This document shows positions 1 through 10,000 of a stretch of 48,554 bases of DNA, piece after piece (the first letter of the stretch is position 1; every line of letters starts with the position of its first letter). Both the position numbers and the translations under genes were made by a program. The notes under the pieces are model-generated. The model was not told the DNA's origin, searched no databases, and saw nothing but the letters and a program-made list of their open reading frames with translations. This DNA is from Hyphochytrium catenoides. Its lineage: Eukaryota > Sar > Hyphochytriomycetes > Hyphochytriales > Hyphochytriaceae. The stretch lies in contig FLMG01000623.1 in assembly GCA_900088475.1 (NCBI GenBank), positions 9,161 to 57,714 on the forward strand, written 5' to 3'.

Positions 1-229
1 CTCTTTCTCACGCGCTCTCTTCTTGTTCTAGTTTTGCCTCCCTTTCCTCCTCTGCAGAAAAACTCTCTCTCTATCCATTCGAGCACACTCTCCAATACTA
101 CCATGGTCATTACTTTCCCAGAAAGACGTTTTGGTCTGCCACTTCTGAGACAGATCTTCCCACAGCCTTACTGCTGACGACATACCTCCTCCTCCAACCC
201 CGTCTATAATATCTAGAGGTTATTGCTCA

Positions 230-460
230 GGAGGATGATCACTGAAGAGAGCGCGGTGGCCCTTTGCTAGACACTCTGGCACTGGCTCCAGGATCTATAA
301 GAGAGTAGTGCCCGTCACCCTCATAGTAGACAGCAGGTGCCAAAAAGTCACCTACTCTCATAAGAGCAGTGGCCTATAATAGCTCCCCAATCTAGAGTTA
401 GACCCCAGGATGAATGAGCGCAGTGGCCAGCTTCCCGTCACTCTTCCGTTGGGCCCCAGT
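230..460 (+). repeat. Degenerate short repeat
   Basis: Three diverged copies of a motif resembling GAGCGCAGTGGCC lie near 250, 363 and 416. Two are followed at similar spacing by variants of CCCGTCACYCT. They look like remnants of a short tandem array of roughly 60-110 nt units. No coding role is seen. Confidence 0.3.
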
Positions 461-1648
461 ACGATATGGAGGTGGTTGATGGCCTTCTTAAATGGAAAGA
501 CCGGCAGAGCTCAAGCGACGCGACACTCTCAACAACACCTGCTGCTGAAGATGGAAGAAAAAGAAGAGTGGTTCAAAGGAATTTGGCCAGAGGAGACGTA
601 GTGCTGCCCGGACCAGCAGCAAGACCTTGGCTCCAATGATAAACCATGAGCCACTCAGGACTAACTTCTGAGACTTGATGACACTGCTGGTGCATCTGAG
701 ATTGACAGACTGACTGATAGTACGAGGCGTCTCTTCTTGCTCTCATTTATTAAGAAGGTCCTGCTTGATTATTCTATTTAGATTGGCCAGCTCAGCAACA
801 AACCAGATTAGACCAAGTCAAAGCCCTTCACGCGGGCCAATGCCGGTTTCTACTAGTAGGTTGACGAGGCTCGAGTCTTATTGAGTAACCAGGGCCTTTC
901 GCCTCTCTCCTCTCCACACATGAAGCATCTGGCCATTCAACTCATCAGTCTCAAGTGCGAGCGCCTCTAATCGTGTTTCTAAGATTCATGTCAAGTAGGT
1001 TCAAGTGGGGAGCTTTCTTCTTTCATTTATGTTCCAGTTTCTCCTGGTTGTTGATGAAGCAGAGGTCTCTGCCTCCTCACCCAACGGCCTCTCCTACTCT
1101 ACACGATATCTCCAATCTTCGTTGTGGGTTTGCCCTATCTCGTGCTAGTTGCCCTGTCTCTCTTGCAAATTGTTTGCTGGCACGGGCGATATCTCTGTCT
1201 CTTTTTCTTTGACGTGATCCCTTTAGCCCACTGGTTTGCTTTTCTCGTCACTCAGCATCGTCGTACTGAGCTCTTCTTGACGCAGCCAAAAGTTCGCCTA
1301 CGGTTGCTGTCTTGTCTGTTCTTCTATTATTCTCCTTCTCCTCTCTTTGCGAGAAGATCCAAACAAGAGAGTTTTCCACACGAAGACGGAGGAGAGGAGT
1401 GCTATATGGAAGGTTGACAGAATAAGGACAACACAGCAGCTAATTAGTATTAATGACGATGCCAGGTAAAGGAAAGTAAGTGGAGAAAGAAAGGAAGAAA
1501 GATACCAAGAAAGTTCCGCTGCGCTATGTACAACTACTAACGCTTGCCTTCGCCCGCCCGCCACTTAAGCCAAGCAAGCGCCAGCACACGCCGCCACGAC
1601 GCGCCCACCCAGTACTGATCGACCGCACGCATACTTATTACCTCCTAG

Positions 1649-1654
1649 CAGCAG

Positions 1655-1692
<38 letters not shown>

Positions 1693-1888
1693 ACAGCGGC
1701 AACAGCAGCAACAGCAGCAGCAACAGCAACAACAGCAGCAACAGCAGCAGCAACAGCAACAACAGCAGCAGCAACAGCAACAACAGAAGCAGCAACAGCA
1801 GCAACAGCAGCAACAGCAGCAGCAACAGCAGCAACAGAAGCAGCAACAGCAACAACAGCAGCAGCAACAGCAGCAACAGCAGCAACAG
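1649..1888 (+). repeat. CAG/CAA trinucleotide tract, 80 codons
   Basis: This is 240 nt of CAG and CAA triplets with one CGG and two AAG interruptions. Read in the CAG frame it is 80 residues, almost all glutamine. Nearly all variation is at the third position of that frame (CAG versus CAA). It begins directly after a pyrimidine-rich stretch ending in TAG, which would serve as a splice acceptor. The frame stays open for about 29 codons after the tract. It could be a poly-Gln exon of an unrecognised plus-strand gene or a non-coding microsatellite. The antisense frame would be poly-Leu, which is not believable as a protein. Confidence 0.9.
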
Positions 1889-2602
1889 GGCAGCTGGGCC
1901 TGGGTGACGGCGGCGGCGGAGCGAGGACTGAGTTTGAAAGGTCATCTTCTGTCTCCTCCGTTGTGAGGACAGCGCCTTTCTCTTTCATTAGAAACACAGC
2001 GATGACTGAGTCCCAACCATGTCCCTAATATTATCTATGGGATTCGGTACTACTGCTGCCTCACTGGACCTTCGGTCTTCCTGATGCATCTCTCCCATGA
2101 TCTAGCCCATATTATACGCCTACTAAATCCGCACTCTGTCTCTCTCGAACCGATCTACTGTACGAAAAAGGGGTCCTTGGTAAAAACTTTATGCATCAAA
2201 CCCCCCAGAAGGCTAAGATACTTGCAGATTTGTATAATTACCTATGCCAAAAGACAGAGCGCCAGAAGCCCTAGAATTCAAGCAGCAGAGATGGCTAAAG
2301 AGATACTTGATGCGATATCTAAAAGTACTTGGGAAGAAACAGAAGAAGATCTTATCCCGAACCGACACCAGACAGAGTAGCAAAGACCCCTATGGCCTAT
2401 TCAGACAAGGCATACGACTAGATATTTCGCGAATTGGGACAAGAATAAGATCACAGGTTCCAGACAGAGTCTCCAAGAGTAGCGTGTCTATATAGTCTTA
2501 AAGGTGTAATGGCACAAGACAGAGTGGGAACGATGTGCTTGAAGAAGTCGACTGGAGATCTGAAAGGTTTCAAACGTAGAACGAAGATCGGAAGATCAGA
2601 TT

Positions 2603-2707
2603 GGAAAGAGAGAGAGAGAAAGAAAGAGAAGAAGAAAGAGAGAGAAAAAAAGAAAGAGAGAGAGAGAGAGGGAGAGAGAGAAAGAGAAAGGGAGAGAGAG
2701 AGAAAGG

Positions 2708-2774
<67 letters not shown>
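2603..2774 (+). repeat. GA/GAAA microsatellite
   Basis: About 170 nt of GA dinucleotides with GAAA and GGGA interruptions on the plus strand. All long frames across it (Arg-Glu or Ser-Leu runs) are artefacts of the repeat. Confidence 0.95.
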
Positions 2775-3172
2775 GACATCTATCCCTTGAGACATCCACA
2801 AAGATCAGTAGCAGGACATACAAATAACACCACCGGGAAGGAAGAAGAGAGAGAGGAGTGAGGATCAGCACGGAGCAGACAGGCGACCGGAAGCGGAGAG
2901 AAGAAGAGCAAGATGGGGAGGGAAGGCAAAAATGAAGAGGAGACAGGCCTGCGAAAGAGGGCTGAAGAGAGTAATAGACAGGGAGAGGATGCTGGCAAGA
3001 TGCTGCCGTCGTCGGTGTAACAGTACTAGTAGTAGACGACGGATAACAGATCTAGGATGAGAGATAGAGAAGGCAGGTTCTTAGGTTGAATATTGACTGG
3101 CGCAAGGTAGTGAGAACCGAGGCAGATGGCCACGAGGAGGAAGGGACAAGGAAGCAGACCTTTGACTGTACT

Positions 3173-3196
3173 GGAGAGAGAGGAAGAGGGAGAGAG

Positions 3197-3249
<53 letters not shown>
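3173..3249 (+). repeat. GA microsatellite
   Basis: About 77 nt of (GA)n with a central GAAA block. It lies in the gene-free left end. Confidence 0.95.
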
Positions 3250-3253
<4 letters not shown>

Positions 3254-3711
3254 CAAGGGATAGAGAGATCTTGGGACCAAGAAAGAGAAGAAGCGGAGGA
3301 TGGGAGCTAAACGGTAACAGCTCCTTTCCTCCCCAGTATGCCGCTGCTATCATCCTCTGCGGAGAGACAGCGCATAACGAAAAGATGTAACGGTAGTGAC
3401 GGGGGCGTCTGTCTTCCTTATCCTTTTTCTCTCTCTTCCTATGACTCTCCCTTGCTCTCGTTCCCGGCTTTACTGCTCATAAGTAACTCTAGCCAGCGGC
3501 GTCCTTGGTCTTCTCTAGCATGTCTTCGCTCCTTCTTCCTATCTTTCCTTTCCCTACCTTTTCCTTCCTCTCCTCTCCCACTTCTCTCGCTTCAAATCCT
3601 CCTCTGCTGCCCCTCATAACGGACAGAGTAGGTGAGCTAATAAAAGTAAATTTAAGGCTAACGGTACTAACATGCAGTCACAGCGCCGCCAGGAGCGAGC
3701 CACAGTCGGGC

Positions 3712-3755
3712 CTTCTCTCTCTCTTCCTCTCTCTCTCTCTCTCTCTCTCACTCTT
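3712..3755 (+). repeat. CT microsatellite
   Basis: About 44 nt of (CT)n on the plus strand, roughly 300 nt upstream of the start of the plus-strand gene at 4062, inside a wider pyrimidine-rich stretch. Confidence 0.9.
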
Positions 3756-4061
3756 TTTTCTTCTTTTTTTGTGGTCTACACCGTCATTACTCTCCTTTCT
3801 CTGCTCTTCTCCTGGTTGCCTGCCCTACTTTATCTAGAGTCTCGGCTCTTCTTCAAAAGCTGTCCAGTTCAGTTAATTCTGGAGCCGCACCGTAATCGAG
3901 CAGAGAAGAGAGCTTGGAACATAAGCACGTGCTAGCGATAGCGCCGACGGGCCGGGCCTTTCAAAACAACTATTCTCTTGGGTTAGCTTCACCGGTTCTT
4001 CCACCTTGCACGGCTGTCTTGACTTTTCTATACTACCCCTACTTTAAACTCGCTCAGCCCG

Positions 4062-7000
4062 ATGGTCGCCTTTAGCTCTATTGTGCAGAGCATGATGGCC
4101 GTGAGCCGAGCGCCTGTTGGAGCATCTGCTCTCTCTGGGATGACATGCGCGTCTGGACGAGAGAAAGAGGAGAGGAAGAACCCAGCAACAGGAGCATCAT
4201 CCGCGGCCCCGTTCTTCCCTACGCGTCCCGTCGTAGGGCACCCAGCTTTTCCTCTCTTCGTCGAAGGCGCTAGGGCAAAAAAGACTCTACCTTACCCTTC
4301 CTTCTTTGCAACTCTCGGTCGCGAAGAGCAAGAAGGGAAGGATCCCAGGAGCAACGCGAGCACGTCTCATGTGGCGGCACTGGAGAAGAACAAAAAGGCT
4401 GCTCTCCTGCTCCAGCGCTCTTATCAGTCTCAGCCATTTTGGTCTTTCAAAGAGAAGAAAGACCTAAATGAGCTGACTTCGCCTCCTCCTATTATCAAGC
4501 TTACTGAGACAAAGAAGACAGCTTCCGTTGGCGAAGCTCTCCTTGGTGCCAATCTTCTTTTGCCGAAGCGTATCAACATCATGGCGCCGTCTTATCAAGA
4601 GGTAGAAAGTCTCTTCCAGCCGTCGGACGTCCCGTCAACGTCTGTTATCTGGAAGTTGCGGGAGAGGAATCGGCGGTGGAAGATAGGGAAAGGAAGAGCT
4701 CAAATCGAGGTAAACTACTCCGTCCTCTTACCACGTTTGTCTACCGTACTCCTCAGTCCTATCTTTATCTATTTTATACGCTCTCTCTTTCCTTTAGTTC
4801 TTCTATGTAGAGCAAACGTGCCTTTCGCCAATGCTTTTCTATGGTCGCTCGCGTCTGTATATTTTTTTCTGTACTCCAGCTCTGCCCAAGCATCTCTGTA
4901 CTTGTGACCGCTTCTGTTGGACAACGTATACTTGATGGTGTCCCAATGCTTCTGTCAAGAAGCTACATGGCGTTCATTGTGGAGGGCTTGGCCTAGCAGA
5001 GTCGTCTAATGTGTTGCTGACTCCGTGGTTCTTTAGTGGCTCAAGTTGAGCGACAATCTGATAATGGAACCAGATGTGGCCGCGGAAAGAGAAGACGAGG
5101 AGGAAATGGATGTTACGGAACAAGGAGAGACACGGTGGCAGCAGCAACAAGAACCCACAACCTTGGTGCCGAAAGACGAGGACCCCAAAACGCAGGTTGA
5201 AGGAAACGAAACAGCGGAGAAGTCCTCGGAGCAGCAGGGACCTACTATGAGCTCCGTAATGAGAGGTGAGGAGACAGTGTCTTTAAAGGAAACTTTGATC
5301 TCGTTGGACCTCTGCGTATCCAACAATGTGGAAAAGGAGGTCCAACGACATCAAACACCGGAGAAGGAGTCCATGGAGCAGCAGGAATTACCTAGCTCCA
5401 TAATGAAAGACCCAGACGAGACAGCATCCGCAAGGGAAGGTTTGATGGGAGACACAGGGACATTCCTCTCCGTATCCAACAACTGTGAGAATATTCCGGG
5501 AAGTACGTTCGTGTCGGAAGTGGAAGCTGCGGGAAGTGAGGCGCTCGCCTCCGTACCCAACGACTTGGAGGAGGAGGTCCAAGGAAGTCAAACAGCGGAG
5601 AAAGAGTCCTTGGAGCAGCAGGGACTCATTAGCTCCGTAATGAGAGACGAAGAGACAGTATCTGCAGGGGGAGGTTTGATAAAAGGAGAGGCAGAGACAT
5701 TCCCCTCCGTATCCAACAACTTGGAGGAGACTCTGGAAAGTACGTTGGTGCCGGAATTGGATGCTCCGGGAGGTGAGACACTCTTCTTCCTTTCCAGCAG
5801 CTGGGGGGATGAGGTCCAACAAAACAAAAAGAGTCAAACAGCGGAGAAGGTGACCTCGGTGCAGCAGGAACTTATTAACTCCGTGGTGAGAGATGATGAG
5901 GCGACAGTGTCTGCAAAGGAGGGAGAGACAGAGGCTCTCTCATCCCTACACAACAGGGAACAGGAACTGTCTCCTCATCATCTCTCACTATGGAGCTAAT
6001 GAGTTCCTCCTTACATGATTTTGCCTTGTTATTCTACTATCCACTGTCATCGAAGTTTGAGGATTGCTTCTTCATCTCTTCATCTCCTCGTTGTCCTCTG
6101 TGTTGTTCATACATCGTCTTTGTCTTTCTCACCTTACTTGGCCTTGGCTTACATGAAGTAGTCCCGCTTATCACTTCTCTAACCATTGTCCCACTTTCTA
6201 CATGTTCCTCCTCTTCATTGCCTAACGCCAGATAACGGCTTCTTGGAGGAGGAAGAAGGGGAAGGTCATCTTTTCTCTATTACGATCAGGCAGCTCAGCG
6301 ACCACGCAGAAACAGACATCCCATCTTCTTTCACCGACGAGTCAGACTCACCCCCACCACCATCCGAGGTTGCGTCATCTCTCTCCCCAAGAGATCTCCT
6401 TGACGCTGGGGAGATCTATCTCCTTAGCAAAGAGCTGCAGGAAGCGTCGGTAGGAACGTTTCTCAGTCTGAGCACTTATCAATTTCTTGGTCTCCAGGCC
6501 TTACCTCTTTGTCTGTCTGTCTGCATAGACCCTCTTTTTTCTTGCTGGTTGATGACCAGAATCGCTCTCCCGTCTTTTAACGCTCTTACTTTATTCCATC
6601 GGGGACCCTAGGAACTGTTCTCGGGCGCCCTATCTCTTCTATCTTGTGACGAGAAGGATTCAGCATCTGCTTCCCTTAAGGCGGAAGCTCTCTTCCTACG
6701 TGGATGCACTCACAGTATGATGGGAGAGCATTTGAAGGCACGAAAAGACTTTGAGTAAGTGTCCCAAAGGCTGTCCTCTGTGTGCCTTTGCCCGGTCTGT
6801 CTCTTCTAAGGTTTCGTATCATCTTCTTCTATCCTATCACCAAGTGAAGTCATCAAAGCGCCTGTCATTCTGTTGACATTACTCCTTCACGTTCCTACGA
6901 TGATTCTACCGTGCCTTACAGCCTTTCTTACTGAACTTGTCAAAATTCCTAAGCTGACTCTTCTCCACGCACACTTATTGTTAGAAATGGATACCTGCAA

Positions 7001-10000
7001 GGTGTAAAAGTGCATAAAGAAGAAAAGACCTTCGAAGAAGAGGACAAAGGGAATCAGGAAGAGGAGGAAAAGGACAGGACCCTTTCAATCTTTCGTTCTA
7101 GTAAGACGCTCAGCCTTTTGTTTGGGGCATACGTCCAGGTCAGTATCCCTTTCAAGGCCATACATCTCTCTGTGACTACAAGCCTACGAGTTTGCTTCTG
7201 TATCTAACATACCCAGCACGTTCATCTTTTTGTCTCCTTTTGTGCCTTACAAAGAATGTCTCCATCGCCGTCTTGGCCTCTTACTGCTGGGGCCTTCGAA
7301 TACCCAGTATATTATATGATTTCTATATGCCTGCTGATCTCTATCTCACTTGATGCACATATTATCTTGCAGAGTGCTCTACGCCTAGCCGAGTATCAGC
7401 AAGTGCTTCAAGCTTTGGAGAAGCTGGATCTTCCGATTGGAATGCAAGTGGCGCGGTGAGGCTGCTTGTTGCCCTGAGATATATCTCGTCATCCTGCTTT
7501 CAGCAATGCTCCTCCTGCTTCCAACCTCTCTCAGTATGCCATAGGCACCGTGATAGACCTTATTTGACGTTGTCTCTTCTATTCTTTACCTTCATTCCTC
7601 TCTTCGCTTGTAATTGTTAACTTCTCCTTGCGAGTGCTTTGCTTATATTGGTGGTGGGACATCAAGACCCCCTTCTTACTTCTTCCTTGCTTGCCATTTG
7701 CTTCTCTATGGTTCCTGTTCCCTGCTGTGTAGCCGCTTTATTAGGGTAGAGTTGCATCAACTGGACGCTTGGAAAGAAGATGCATGGCACAGAGGTAGAC
7801 CACAAAAAGTCTCAAAACTGAGCTAATAGCGTGTCTTTCACTGCCAGTTCCCCTGAACTTAACATCTCAGGGCTTCTGTGCTTGCTCTTAGCTCCCGCTC
7901 ACTCCGGTCATCAAGATCGCTTCGCTTTGATTTTACTCAGTCAGCCTTTACTTCTTCAATGTCCTGTTGAAGAGAAGACTTCTTTGTCGTCGCACTCGTT
8001 ATGCTTGCCTGGTCTATTTCCTTGCCAAACCCTCCTTCGCTTTTCCATCTGCCTGATGTGACTTTCGCCCCATACCTAGATCAACTAAGACAAGCTATGG
8101 CTGGTTCTGCGGGCTTCAAGCTGCTTAGGAAAGCCTTGGAGTACTGCGATCTCGTAGAAAGCTGCTTGGAAGCAGGTACAAGCCTGACCTAATCTTTCCT
8201 ATTCTGTGTCCTTTTACCTTCCCTTTGCCTCGTTATCGCTTTACAAAAAGTCGTTCATCTCTATTAGCTGTCGCCTTGCTGAACTCTTCAGTGGTTCTGC
8301 TTCACGTATCTCCTCCTACGTGATATACTTGGTACTTTGCTGCGTTCTGACTGGCCATGCCGCTCCTCACTGTTACACTCGCTATGCGACAGTCTACCTA
8401 TCGGGTCGGGTGCGGGAGGCTGAGGAAGAAATTGACGCAGCTACAAATGAAAGGCGGTTGAAGCTGGGCCAGTATCACTACTCTTCTCTCTCTCCAGATT
8501 GCGTAAAGCTAATTGGTGAAGTGCTTCAACAAGAAGGTAAGATTCCATTAGCCATGACTGGTGGTGGGAAGTGGACAATGAAGACGATGAGCCTGCGAGT
8601 GGCAAAGACCGAGAGCTTTGCACCAACGTGCACACCGTAGTCTGTGTGGTGGGAGGAGCTCCTCAGATTTGCAAAGTGAGCGTCTCACTCTGCCTTCATC
8701 CTACTCCACTCACAGGTGATAATGATGCCGCCGAGGGTAGTACAGAGACAGAACTCTCTGTGGAGGAGGTCGATGACAACCAGGAGGTCGACCACAACAA
8801 GGAGGTCGACGCCAACAAGGAGGTCGACGACAACAAGAAGGCCGACGAAATTGAAGGTAAGGTTCGTGAGCTATAGGTGACAGTTAGAGACAATAGAAGC
8901 AGCAGGACAGGACCGAGGAGGAGAGACACATGAGCCCATGAGCCGTTGCAAAGTAGACGCTGTAGTCTGGACCACCACTATGCACATCAGAAGTGACGAC
9001 ATATGTTCCTTTGGACGTCTATCTCTCACAGGCGACAATCCGGAGTGCGAGGAGACAGAGACAGAGACAGAGCTTACACAGGAGGAACCAGCTAACAACA
9101 CTGACAGTGCTGAAGGTAATAAGTAACCTTAAGCTTCAGCTAAAGTGACTTTTCTTCGGCATCATCATCTTTCTTGTACGGGTGAAGAGACGGCTGTGGG
9201 GAACACTCGCTAGAAATGAGGTGCATGTCATCCCGGATTAATAGAACTTCCTGGTGAAGGCAATGCTAGATGACTGCCGTATGTTTTCAAACAATTCATC
9301 AGCTGACCCTCTGCTTCCCCTATTCCCTCCTGCATGGATAGACATCAAGACGGAGACAGAAGATGGACAGCGCATTAGCAAAATCACCCTTGGACTGCAA
9401 GACAAGCTTCAGTTGTTGACTTCTATGTGCGATGCTGCTCGACAGGCCCGCTCTTCCCAACGAGGAGCCCTTGCAGCTATACCAGCGACTTCCAATGAAG
9501 ACGCTAAACAGGGAGTGGAAGACGACGACGAAGAGCCAAAGATAGAGGAGGATGCTCGGGAGAAGCTCAGTCAAGAAGTAGAAGACGAAAAAGAGCAGCA
9601 GTGGGGAGACTCTACTAATGCGGCAGCCACGTCGGGGACGGACGATGATCCAATGGACGATGCAGAAAATGTGGAGAAGCTGATATTCGCGGTTAGCATG
9701 ACAGGGGTTGAAGAGGATTGCAAGCAACAGGAAGCTAAAGCTAGGAAGGCGAAAAAGAGACGAGAGAAACGAAAGAGACAGCGGCAGAGGAGGAAGCAGT
9801 CAGCGCAAGGAGGTGAAGAGTGCTGCATTGAAGGCATTGCTCAAGAGGAAAGGGAGGATTCAGAAGGAGAACCACGAGGTAGGAAGGTCTAAGGAGGCAG
9901 ATTGTTACCTTGAAGCCGCTGAGTTAGCTTTCGCTTCCCTTTTTCCCCTTATAGGTACTTCACTTCTTGCTATATTATCCCTGACTTCCATCTCCCTTCT

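Larger units (their letters stand above)
1..4061. other. Region without a supportable gene; microsatellite-rich
   Basis: No reading frame here shows recognisable protein features. The longer frames are explained by simple repeats (GA, CT and CAG/CAA tracts, listed separately). The first kilobase is ordinary mixed sequence. From about 1000 to 1470 and from 3340 to 3800 the plus strand is pyrimidine-rich, like the introns of the plus-strand genes to the right, so leader or intron sequence of an unrecognised plus-strand gene cannot be excluded. The right end should contain the promoter and 5' leader of the gene starting at 4062, but I see no clear TATA box or initiator. Confidence 0.5.

Noticed and set aside
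1565-1945. Minus-strand ORF with about 80 consecutive leucines
   Set aside because: It is the antisense reading of the CAG/CAA tract. A leucine run this long without other features is not a credible protein.
2451-3353. Several ORFs on both strands rich in Arg-Glu or Ser-Leu
   Set aside because: They are translations of GA/CT microsatellites and have no sequence of their own.
8571-8715. Open frame upstream of exon 10 of the TPR-like gene
   Set aside because: A phase-matched acceptor at 8715 and the phase-1 donor at 8537 show that this stretch is intron. Its composition is also intron-like.
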